This document shows, piece by piece, positions 1 through 9,330 of a stretch of 64,000 nt of DNA; within the stretch, counting starts at the first letter, position 1; each line of letters begins with the position of its first letter. A program made the position numbers and the translations under genes. This DNA is from Capra hircus. Lineage: Eukaryota; Chordata; Mammalia; Artiodactyla; Bovidae. The stretch lies in the NCBI RefSeq assembly GCF_001704415.2, contig NC_030817.1, positions 33,801,550 to 33,865,549 on the forward strand. The letters are read 5' to 3'. The notes beneath the pieces are model-generated. The model worked only from the letters and a program-made list of their open reading frames with translations, searched no databases and was not told the origin of the DNA.

Positions 1-423
1 CGTGTCTGGAGTCAACCAAACATGGGCTCAGATCCTAGCTCTGCCACTTATTGGGGTCAATTATGCAATGTCTAGTGAAATCGCTCAGTCGCGTCCAACT
101 CTTCGCGACCCCATGGACCATAGCCTACCGGGCTCCTCCCTCCATGGGATTCTCCAGGCAAGAATACTGGAGTGAGTTGCCATTTCCTTCTCCAGGGGAT
201 CTTCCCAACCCAGGGATCGAACCCGGTTCTCCTGCATTCCAGGCAGACGCTTTAAGCTCTGAGCCACCAGGGAGTCTCTAAAGTTTCAACTTCTGACTTG
301 TAAAGAGGAATTAGTCAATGCATCTACTCCTGAAAAAATTATTTTGAGGACTCGGGGAAATATTACATTTAAAGCATTTAGCACAATGCCTGGTACACAG
401 GGTCACTAAATGTTAGCTGTTAT
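1..423 (+). repeat. MIR SINE, sense, split by a Bov-tA
   Basis: Bases 1-60 read like the middle of a MIR (the phrase around 'gctctgccactta'). Bases 278-423 continue into the 3' half, with a fractured 'tcatctgtaaaat' segment and the typical end 'agcacaatgcctgg' near 381. The element is interrupted at about 61-277 by a Bov-tA. MIR is an ancient tRNA-derived SINE shared by all mammals. The 5' end may lie outside the window. Confidence 0.75.
73..277 (-). mobile_element. Bov-tA SINE, antisense
   Basis: On the plus strand it runs from the 3' part ('cgctcagtcgcgtccaact') to the tRNA-derived head ('gagccaccaggga'), so the element lies on the minus strand. Bov-tA is a pecoran ruminant SINE: a tRNA-Glu-like pol III head joined to a BovA body that resembles the BovB 3' end. 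It is inserted into the MIR that occupies the start of the window. I could not pick out a clean target-site duplication. Confidence 0.9.
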
Positions 424-660
424 GGCTCTGTGCCAGGCACTGTGCTAAATGTTTTATGTCTACTAGCTCATTGAATCCTTGCAGCACCTGAAAAGTTAGA
501 TGTCATTACTTTCAATAAATTGCAACTGAGGAAGGCAAACGCTTTTCCTACTGTCAGATAGTTACTATGTGGAGGGGCCATAATTGAGAGTGCAGATCTC
601 CCTGATTCTAGAACCTCTGCCTTGATCACTGGGCAGACTGTCTTTGGCTGTACAATTTTC
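424..660 (-). repeat. MIR SINE, antisense
   Basis: It begins with the reverse complement of a MIR 3' end ('ctctgtgccaggcactgtgc') and passes through the degraded core 'gcaactgaggaaggcaaacg' to about 660. It meets the sense MIR at 423, so the two elements are joined tail to tail. Confidence 0.75.
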
Positions 661-1744
661 CGTTTCCTCACTCACTCCTGAATCCTTATGCCTGTCTGCC
701 TCCCTGTAACTGCCGGTGGTGAGGGATGGTGTAGCATATACAATATAAGGAAATTTTTTAAATTAATATATTTGAATGGCCATTGGAAGATTCCTCTCCA
801 TGCATCTGTCTGTCTATCTGCCTGTCTATCTTATGAAAAGCAAAGGAGAAGTGCTGGCCACAAAAGCAATGACACATTTAATGAAACTTGAACTGTTGAA
901 GACTGGTTTGAGACTTAAAGAGGTTTATCAAACTTCAGTCAGAGCTGCGCTTGTTTACCCCCTAATTATATGGTCTTAATTTGGGTGTTTCTGAAACAAT
1001 ACTCTGAGGGGCCTTTTATGTAATTTTTCTTTTCACTGAGCAATTATCGTTTTTCTTTTGAATGGATGCTGCCAGTTTCTTACACAAAACTGAGGTAACA
1101 CTAGTCACACCCTTGTGTCGAATCGCAACACAAAAGCAGTTAAAATTGCACTAGAGCTCAGATCAGTCTCTGCTTGTTCAGTCTTTGTTTTCTAACGATC
1201 AGGGTGTTGTTATTTTATTTTGCTTTCATCCTAGCACTGGAGTTTGGCCTTAGGTTCTACGCCTGAAGAAAGTAGAGTTGTGGGGACATGCTTTGGCTTT
1301 GCCGTCTCTGGAACACCAAAAGTGCTTCTGTAACCCTGAAAGCGAACTTTCAGGCTGCTTGGAAATACATAGTGATCAGTCCTTCTTAGGACTTTTTCTA
1401 GATCAAAATTTTCTTCTTGCTCTGAAACATAAGGTGATAGCATATACAAGAGAGTTAAACTTGCCATTTGTTTCTCTCTTTTTTTGCAGTTTGTATTTTT
1501 AATTAGAGAGCAAGCCTTTCTATTAAATACCTTTTATAAGCCTGCACTCTACTAGGATTGAAGAGAGGCCTGTGCCTAAATTTATCATTGCTAAATTAAA
1601 CAGAATAATAAACTAAGCGAAGTTACCTTTGTCCATTTCACTTCTTTCTTTTTTAGCATTTCTTGCTTCTTTCCTCTCTTAAACAGCTTTTTTCCTCCTC
1701 ACATCCTCCAAAGACTGTATTCTGAGAGATGTTAATAGTGATTG
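661..1744. other. Unassigned non-repetitive sequence
   Basis: I recognise no gene or repeat family here. A short TCTG/TCTA-rich stretch lies near 803-830. A pyrimidine run ending in 'ttgcag' at about 1472-1488 looks like a splice acceptor, but no exon-like reading frame with a matching donor follows it. Confidence 0.5.
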
Positions 1745-1990
1745 CACTTACTAGGCACAGTTCAGAAAGTTTAGAAAAAGTTATGTTAATAATAAGAACA
1801 GCTTTTACTGAGTGCTTTTATGAGCTGGCTAAGTGCTTTATATTCCTCATTTAAGACATCATTTAATTTTCCCAATAAATCTGTAAGATAAGGCTACTAT
1901 TATCCTAATATTATTTTTGTCTAAGTCACCCAACAGATGGGTGGGAGAGTCATTATGCTAAACCAGACGGTTTCCTCAATGGGTATGCCT
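1745..1990 (-). repeat. MIR SINE, antisense, diverged
   Basis: The order 'gagctggctaagtgcttta', 'tcatttaattttcccaataa', 'ggctactattatcc' follows an antisense MIR, with heavy divergence in the head half. Confidence 0.65.
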
Positions 1991-2121
1991 TACTCACCTC
2001 CACCAAACCCAACATAAGTAGACTTCAGTAGATTTCGTTATTGCACAACTTCTCAGAGCCTTTAGTATGCTGCAGTGAATTTCCAAGATGAAAACATAGT
2101 TTACTGAAAGTGAAGAAAAAA

Positions 2122-2331
2122 ACTGAAAGTGTTAGTGGCTCAGTTATGTCAGACTCTTTGGCACTCCCATGGACTATCCCCTGCCAGACTCTGTCCATGG
2201 AATTCTCCAGGCAAGAATACTGGACTAGGTAGCCATTTCCTTCTCCAGGGAACCTTCCCAACCCAGGGGTCGAACCCAGGTCTCCTACATTGCTAGTGGA
2301 TTCTTTACTGTATGAGCCATCAGGGAAGCCC
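2122..2331 (-). mobile_element. Bov-tA SINE, antisense
   Basis: Full-length order on the plus strand: BovA body ('gactctttggcactcccatgg', slightly altered), 'ggcaagaatactgga', then the tRNA-like head ending 'atgagccatcagggaagccc'. Substitutions at CpG positions suggest moderate age. Confidence 0.9.
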
Positions 2332-2332
2332 A

Positions 2333-4136
2333 CTCAAGCTGGTACAAATAAAAGAGCAGTCTATTGTAAAGATTCAGTTCTCACAGAATCCAAGGATGGA
2401 AAATAAAACTGTTTTATTTTAAAATAAAAAATTATTTAAAAGTGAAAGTAGTATCTTAGCTCCTGGAAGGACTCTCAAGAATGAACTTTTTCTGTCTTTC
2501 TTAGGGCTACAGGATCTCTTGTCTTCATTTCTCTCTGGCATCTTCTCCATTTGCCTGTTCCTCCTTACTGTTTGACTGGCAGTGTCTATTCATCTCACAT
2601 GTGGCAAAACCTGGCCATCACACCCGTGTCTGCGTGACCTTCCAGTGCTGGCAACTACTTTCTTCAGCTCTTGATTCAGATTCACAAGATTGAAAATTTG
2701 AATGGCTCCCCTTGATTAGATGTTTTTCCCTGGTCATGAGTTGTGGCTGTGGGGTGGGCTCATGTAACTTGTGGCCCCTCCAAGCAGGGACCATGCCAGA
2801 AGAAACAATGATAGATCTGTCTTCTAAAGAATCAGGCAATAAGACTGAGACTTATTGAAAGATAAGTCCAATCTTTTCTCCTTATTTCATATTTTTATGA
2901 GTCTTCATAGGAAATGGCATTTTAGTACATCTAGAGTACACTTAAAAGAATAGTACAGCTAGTCTTTTAAAAGAAAGATAAGACTTCATAAAATTAGTAG
3001 TTACTTGTCACTCTGGGACCTTCAAGGCACATCCCTGACCCTAGATTCAGAGCTTGTTTAGGATATGTATATCTGTATCATGGAGTTGAGTTCAACCCCT
3101 AACTAGACAATGAGTCTCTTTGGAGTCCTCCATTAAAGGCTCAGAAATCTAGGGTATTGGAAAGAATTTAAGAAATGTCCAGCAGAATTGTTCTTCTAAG
3201 GACCATATCTTTAAGGATGGTTGTATGACAAGGTATTTTCCAGAAGTTGTTGGTAAATGTTCAGGGAAGGCAAAAGGATTAGACAGCACAGGACCGCCTA
3301 AAACTCCCAGAAGGGGAGGGGTGGTAGCAGCAACCTAGCCTAGTTATAACCAACTGGTCTACCCCATATTCCTACGTGATATGAGGGGAGTAAAGGCTAA
3401 GTGATTCAATTTTTTATAAATTTCGGCTGTCTTTTCGCATTAATGTAGTAAGAATCATTATTAACAAAACATTAGTAGAGAAGTGGGTAGCATTTTACTG
3501 CTGGATAACACCTTTGATCCTGGTTCCTTTGTGGCATCCAAGGGGTCATTCTGAAGTGGAAAATGAAAAACCACAGTGAGACTTTGTTCTAGCTTTCTGG
3601 AGGGGAGAGTGATTTTCATAATAGTTCTATTTGAAATGGACTTAAAAACTTTCCTCCATTGCTTCCAGCTCAACCTTGGGTGGAGTTGATAAGCTAAGAG
3701 AAAGAAGCCTGGTGTTGTATGGAATGTGTAGGGCAAAAGGACGGTGAAAGTATAGAAAGACCAGCAGTAACAGAGGACATTTTTTGCTGTTGGGGCAGCA
3801 AACTTCTGTACTATAAGGACATAGCACAGTTCACAAAGGGAGTCAGTGAAGCTCTGTGACCTTTGGATAACTACAGGCAGTACCCCAACTATACCCTAAG
3901 AAGATGTCCACTGGTCTCCTAGGACAGCATGAGACCTAAGAAGAGAGTGTCTCAGGTAGGATAGAAAAGTACCAAGCAGAAAAGAAGCAGAAAAACATCA
4001 GAACAAGACTCAGTTGTCTGTGGCTATAGATCTACTCTCTAGGAAAGGAGAACTTGTATTGAAATAAGACCATTGTACATCTAAGTTAATAGTGAGTAAT
4101 TCTGAATATATAAATTCCCCTATAGTATAATTCAGA
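2333..4136. other. Unassigned intergenic or intronic sequence
   Basis: It holds no family I can name. Base composition is ordinary and AT-rich, and the reading frames are short and show no domain. Confidence 0.5.
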
Positions 4137-4147
4137 TAATTTCCAAA

Positions 4148-4462
4148 GTAAAGTAAAGCAAAAGTCGCTCAGTCATGTCCGATTCATTGCAACCCCATGG
4201 AATACACAGTCCATGGAATTCTCTAGACTAGAATACTGCAGTAGCCTTTCACTTCTCCAGGGGATCTTCTCAACCCAGGAATTAAACCCAGGTTTCCCAC
4301 GTTGCAGGCAGATTCTTTACCAGCTGAGCCACAAGGGAAGCCCAAGAATACTAGAGTGGGTAGCCTATCCCTTCTCCAGCAGATCTTCCTGACCCAGGAA
4401 TCAAACAGGAATCTCCTGCATTGCAGGTGGATTCTTTACCAAATGAGCTATCAGAGAAGCCC
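4148..4462 (-). mobile_element. Partially duplicated Bov-tA SINE in one target-site duplication
   Basis: A full antisense Bov-tA (4148-4343) is followed directly by a second copy of its 5' half (4344-4462, from 'aagaatactagagtgggtag' to the head end 'agagaagccc'). The pair is flanked by the 11-bp repeat 'taatttccaaa' at 4137-4147 and 4463-4473. In transcript direction this is head-half, then complete SINE. One flanking duplication for both parts suggests that the dimer inserted as a unit, or that duplication followed insertion. Confidence 0.85.
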
Positions 4463-4473
4463 TAATTTCCAAA

Positions 4474-4867
4474 AGTGTATTTTAAAAGCACCTCATTCAG
4501 ATTTGTTACAGTAAGACATCTGGACTGGGGAAAACCTTAATTGTGCCCACTTAGGCCCAGCTTAAATAGGGCATCCTATCAGAAGTGAAATTATAATGCA
4601 AACTACTGCTGCCCCAGACTGATTTGTGAATATTTACACTTTATCTTCTTAATATTGATATATGTTATAAGCTCATTTTTGTTAATTTAACCTCTTAATA
4701 TAAAAAGATGCAAACTACTATCTTGATTAGAAGAGGAGCTCTAGAGTTATAGAGCACACTGCTATACAGATATCAAATCCTTACTACCAAAAGATGGCAG
4801 AGCGACAAGGATGATCCAAAAAAATTAAAAAGGGAAGATAACAGATTAAGATTTTGCTTAAACATAA
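4474..4867. other. Unassigned sequence before the L1
   Basis: AT-rich with no clear family. The last few dozen bases may already be degraded L1. Confidence 0.4.
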
Positions 4868-6477
4868 AGGGCAAATGACATTCAACAATATTTTTAAGAA
4901 TTTATACATTTTGACCAGGGAGGGTTTATCCTGGAACCAACTGGAAGGTAGTTTTAATATATAAAATCAATCATATAAGCACAATCACTATATTAATACA
5001 ATAAGAAAGAAAAACTATATAATAATTCCCATGGGTCAGAAAAACTTTTGACATGATTAACATCAATTTATGATTTAAAAATTATCATCAAAATATGAAA
5101 ACTATTGGGAAATTGCACAGACGCTTGCTCTCTATTCAGCATTGTACTAGGGGGTCCTAGCCATTGCAATAAGGTAAGACAAAAGTTATAAATACTGGAG
5201 AGAAAAAGAAATCATTTATTTGCTGAAGACACGACTATAGAGAAAATGCTAATGAACCTTATATTCTAGTAAGAACTAATAAGTAAGTTTAGTAAGATCA
5301 TAAGCTACAAGATTAGTATAACAAAATCAGTTATACATCTATATACTGGCCACAAGCAATTGGAAAATTAAGTTCAAAAAATAAATTCCATTTATAACAG
5401 TATCCCAAAACAAAACCTACTTACAAATAAAATCATAAGAAATTGTACGCAAGACCCCTATAGTAAAAACTGCTAAACATTACCAGGAAAAAAAAATTTA
5501 AGTCCTAAATGAGTCGAAACATTCTATTGTCATGAATTGGAAGACAGTATTCTTAGGAAGTCAGTTATCCACAAATTGATTAATACACTAAAAACTGAAA
5601 ACACCAAAATCTCAGTAGGCAATCCCCAAAATTGGCAAGCTGATATTGAAATATATAACAAAATGCAAGTGCCTTGGAATAACTAATGAAATTTTTTAAG
5701 AATAAAATGAGAATATATAATTACCTTATTTCTATAAAGTTATAAAAATCAATTCAGTGTTGATGAAAGGATAGAACAAAACAGAGTCAGAAATAGACAT
5801 CCACATGTATATAGATAATTGATATTTCAACAAAGGTGCCAGAAAAATTCAACAAGGAAGAGAAAAGTCTTTTTGAAAAAATAGTGCTGGGATTGGCTAT
5901 ACTCTAATACAAAATAAAAAGTTTTTTTTTTAAGTAAAGTCTTCCTCATAAAAATAGTGCTAGAATAATTGAACATCTTATGGGGAACACAGGCTTTATC
6001 CGATCATACACTAAAATTAATCCCAACTGGGTCACAGATGTAAAAGCAAAACATAAAACTTCTAAAACAATGTATAAAAGAAAATAAGCTCTGAAAACTT
6101 TAAACATTCAAATGTTCCTTAGCCACAAAAAGGTGTACTCCATAAAACAGAGAATTGATAATTGAACTTCATTAAAATTAAAACCTTTTGTTCAAAATAC
6201 ACCATTAAATAAACAAAAGGCAAGTCACAAAATGGAAGAATGCATTCAATAGATAGATGAATATTTGTAGGTGATAGGTAGATCCAACAAAAGATTGTAT
6301 CCAGGATACATAAAAAGAACTCTTCCAAGTCAATAAAAAAAGAAAACAAATCCTTAAATGAGCAAAAATTTGAACAAACACTTCACAAAACAAAATATAA
6401 GAATGGTAAATAAGCATGTCATTCGATATAGGGAAATACAAATTAAAACCACAGTGAAACACTACTACATATTCATT

Positions 6478-6651
6478 CTGTGCACGTATGTTCAGTCATT
6501 AACTCCTCTGTCCATGAGATTTCCCAAGCACAGATACTGGAGTGTGTTGCCATTTACTTTTAAAGGGGATCTAACCAACCCAGGGTTCAATTGAACCTAC
6601 GTCTCCTGCTTGGCAGGCAGATTCTTTACCACTGAGCCACCTGGGAAGCCC
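6478..6651 (-). mobile_element. Bov-tA SINE, antisense, internally shortened
   Basis: Plus-strand order runs from a degraded body ('tccatgagatttcccaagca') to the head 'actgagccacctgggaagcc'. Part of the body is missing. It is flanked by the perfect 11-bp duplication 'acatattcatt' at 6467-6477 and 6652-6662, and L1 sequence resumes across it. Confidence 0.88.
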
Positions 6652-6694
6652 ACATATTCATTAAAGCACCTAGAATTAAAAAGACTGACAGTTT

Positions 6695-7057
6695 TGGGCT
6701 TCCTAGGTGATCCAGTGGTTAAGAATCTACCTGCCAACGCAGGGGGCACAGATTCATCTCTGGTCCCTAAAGATTCCATGTGCCCAAGAACAACTAAGCC
6801 CATGTGCCACAACTACTGAGCCCGTGCTTTGGAGCCCACAAGTCACAACCACTGAGCCCAGGCACCACAACTACGGAGGCTGCATGCTGCAATTACGGAA
6901 GCTTCTACCCCTAAAGCCCATGCTCCACAACAAGAGAAGCCACTGCAATGAGAAGTCTGGGCACCACAACTAAAAAGTAGCCCCCTCTCTCAGCAACTAG
7001 AAAAAAGCCTATGTGTAGCAACAAAGACCCAGCACAGCCAAAAATAAATTTAAAAAA
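6695..7057 (+). mobile_element. CHR-2-type SINE, sense
   Basis: The tRNA-like head ('gggcttcctaggtgatccag') is followed by the long CHR-2 body of repeating 'cacaactactgagccc'-like units and the end 'gacccagcacagccaaaaat'. The flanks share 'tagaattaaaa' (6671-6681 and 7058-7068), a worn target-site duplication inside the L1. CHR SINEs occur in ruminants, whales and hippos. Confidence 0.85.
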
Positions 7058-7420
7058 TAGAATTAAAACAATATATACTGACAATACCAAGTGTTGAAGA
7101 GAATATGAGACAACTGGAACATTCATACACTACTGGCGGACACATAAAATGATATAAACATAGACCTACCAAATGACCAAGCATTTTCACTACTAGGTAC
7201 TTACCCAAAAGTAATGAAAATATATGTCCATGCAAAGACTTTTATGTGGATGTTCATTGCATCTTTATTCACAAAGCCCAGACCTGGAAACAATCCAAAT
7301 GTCCATTAATTGGGGGGTCAATAAACAAAATGTGGTCTATCTGAAGAATGCCTACTTAGTAATAAAAAAACAAGTGAGCTATTGGCAAACACAGCAAGGT
7401 GGAGGAGTCTCGAAATTCTT

Positions 7421-8590
7421 CAGTCAGTTCAGTTCAGTTGCTCAGTTATGTCTGACTCTTTGCAACCCCATGAACTGCAACATGCCAGGCCTCCCTGTCC
7501 ATCACCAGCTCCTGGAGTCTACCCCAACTCATGCCCATTGAGTTGGTGATGGCATCCAACCATTTCTCCCTCTGTCATCCCCTTCTCCTCCCACCTTCAA
7601 TCTTTTCCAGCATCAGGGTCTTTTCCAATGAGTCAGCTGTTCACATCAGGTGGCCAAAGTATCGGAGTTTCAGCTTCAACATCAGTCCTTCCAATGAACA
7701 CCCAGGACTGACCTCCTTTAGGATGGACTGGTTGGATCTCCTTGCAGTCCAAGGGACTCCCAAGAGTCTTCTCCAACACCACATCCAAAAGCATCACTTG
7801 TTAGCACTCAGTTTTCTTTATAGCCCAACTCTCACATACATACATGACTACTGGAAAAGCCTTGACTACTTTGTTGGCAAAGTAATGTATCTGCTTTTAA
7901 ATATGCTGTCTAGGTTGGTCATAGCTTTTCTTCCAAGGAGCAAGCATCTTTTAATTTCATGGCTGCAGTCACCATCTGTAGTGATTTTGGAGCCCCCCCA
8001 AAATAAAGTCTTCCACTGTTTCCACTGTTTCTACATTTGCCATGAAGTGATGGGACTGGATGCCATGATTTTATTTTCCAAATGTTGAGCTTTAAACCAA
8101 CTTTTTCACTCACCTCTTTCACTTTCATCAAGAGGCTCTTTAGTTCTTCTTCACTTTCTGCCATAAGGGTAGTGTCATCTGCATATCTGAGGTTATTGAT
8201 ATTTCTCCCGGCAATCTTGATTCCAGCTTGTGCTTCATCCAGCCCAGTGTTTCTCATGATGTACTCTGCATAGAAGTTAAATAAGCAGAGTGACAATATA
8301 CAGCCTTGACGTACTCCTTTTCCTATTTGGAACCAGTCTGTGTTCCATGTCCAGTTCTAACTGTTGCTTCCTGACCTGCATGCAGATTTCTCAGGAGGCA
8401 GGTCAGGTGGTCTGGTATTCCCATCTCTTTCAGAACTTTCCAGAGTTTACTGTGATCCACACAGTCAAAGGCTTTGGTATATTCAATAAAGCAGAAATAG
8501 ATGTTTTTCTGGAACTCTCTTATTTTCTCTATGATCCAGCAGATGTTGGCAATTTGGTCTCTGGTTCCTCTGCCTTTTCTAAAACTAGCC
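7421..8590 (-). mobile_element. BovB LINE 3' part, antisense (chimera with Bov-tA)
   Basis: The complete BovB 3' end is at the left (repeated 'cagttcagt') and the reverse transcriptase region at the right. The minus-strand frames give motif A-like 'YTKAFDCVDH', 'LCLFNFYAEYIM' and an intact 'YADDTT' (motif C), followed by the C-terminal 'KVKEVSEKVGLKLN' region. Frames are broken by indels. The 5' end stops at the 'GFRKGRGT'-encoding region and is joined to a Bov-tA head at 8591. Left flank 'tcgaaattctt' (7410-7420) matches 'tcaaaattctt' at 8688-8698, beyond the SINE part. Confidence 0.9.
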
Positions 8591-8687
8591 ATTCCCTTCT
8601 CCAGGGGATCTTCCCAACCCAGGGATCAAACCCAGGTCTCCTGCATTGCAGGTGGATTCTTTACCAACTGAGCTATCAGGGAAGCCC
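8591..8687 (-). mobile_element. 3'-truncated Bov-tA head fused to BovB
   Basis: Read on the minus strand it is the Bov-tA 5' half, from 'gggcttccctgatagctcag' through the B-box-like 'gggtttgatccc' to 'ggagaagggaat'. There it jumps straight into BovB. A SINE copy that keeps its head but lacks its 3' end cannot arise by simple 5' truncation, so a template switch is the simplest reading. Confidence 0.85.
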
Positions 8688-8928
8688 TCAAAATTCTTAT
8701 GCTAAGTCAAAAAAGTCAGATCCAAAAATGCTTATAAGGTATGATTCTATTTAGATAAAATTCTAGAAAATGCAAAGTATGTTCTAGTAACACAAACCAC
8801 ATTAGTAGTTGTCTCCAATAATTTGCCCAGGGCCAGGTGTAGAAGAAGGGATCATTTCCAAAAGGTCACAAAGAATAACTTGAGGTTGATGGTAGTTGTC
8901 TGTATCTTGCTTGCAGTGATGGCTTCAC

Positions 8929-8931
<3 letters not shown>

Positions 8932-8963
<32 letters not shown>
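8932..8963 (+). repeat. (TG)n microsatellite
   Basis: About 16 TG units, running into 'gcgcacgcacacatgc', which is itself partly self-complementary. It lies beside the 3' end of an antisense Bov-tA and interrupts the L1 3' UTR. Confidence 0.95.
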
Positions 8964-8966
<3 letters not shown>

Positions 8967-8977
8967 ACGCACACATG

Positions 8978-9181
8978 CTCTAATCACTCAGTTGTGTCTG
9001 ACTCTTTGTGACGCCATGGACTGTAGCCTGCTAGGCTCCGCTGTCCATGGAATTCTCCAGGCAAGAATACTGGAGTGGGTAGCCATTCCCTTCTCCAGCA
9101 GATCTTCCCAAACCAGGGATCGAACCTGGGTCTCCTGCATTGCAGGCAGATTCTTTACCATCTAAGCCACCAGAGAAGCCC
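8978..9181 (-). mobile_element. Bov-tA SINE, antisense, between TG and CA tracts
   Basis: Full-length order from 'actcagttgtgtctgactc' to the head end 'aagccaccagagaagccc'. L1 3'-end sequence lies on both sides. The TG tract abuts the SINE tail side, as expected of a SINE tail that has become a microsatellite. Confidence 0.9.
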
Positions 9182-9182
9182 G

Positions 9183-9185
<3 letters not shown>

Positions 9186-9228
<43 letters not shown>
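9186..9228 (+). repeat. (CA)n microsatellite
   Basis: About 21 CA units directly after the head of the antisense Bov-tA, running into 'tacatatacacatat' of the L1 end. Confidence 0.95.
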
Positions 9229-9231
<3 letters not shown>

Positions 9232-9330
9232 TATACACATATCAAAACTCACTGGTTTGTACACTTTAAATGAATGCAATGTACTTTCTATAAATTATTC
9301 CTCAAACTTGAAAAATAAAGAAATAAAAGT

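Larger units (their letters stand above)
4868..9330 (+). mobile_element. Old L1 LINE, 5'-truncated, split by four insertions
   Basis: Sense L1 sequence is found at 4868-6477 (ORF2 reverse transcriptase into the C-terminal part), 6652-6694, 7058-7420, 8688-8977 and 9229-9330 (3' UTR and end, 'gtacactttaaatgaatgc'). L1 words such as 'gacagtattc', 'aattaaaaccacagtg' and 'ggaaacaatccaaatgtcc' appear in the expected order. Stops and indels leave no usable ORF2. The insertions are a Bov-tA, a CHR-2, a Bov-tA::BovB chimera and another Bov-tA. The subfamily (probably an older L1M type) is my inference. Confidence 0.8.

Noticed and set aside
1231..1467. 78-codon minus-strand frame
   Set aside because: It has a protein-like look but no family match that I recognise and no supporting signals.
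1472..1489. Splice acceptor-like pyrimidine tract ending in AG
   Set aside because: Such motifs occur often by chance. The downstream sequence hits stops quickly and has no matching donor.
7531..8088. 185-codon plus-strand frame as a gene
   Set aside because: It is the antisense shadow of BovB coding sequence. The same kind of frame recurs over other antisense BovB copies (for example 27464-27901 and 40952-41248).
8930..9230. CRISPR-like array
   Set aside because: The repeats are simple dinucleotides in a mammalian SINE context, with no spacers.
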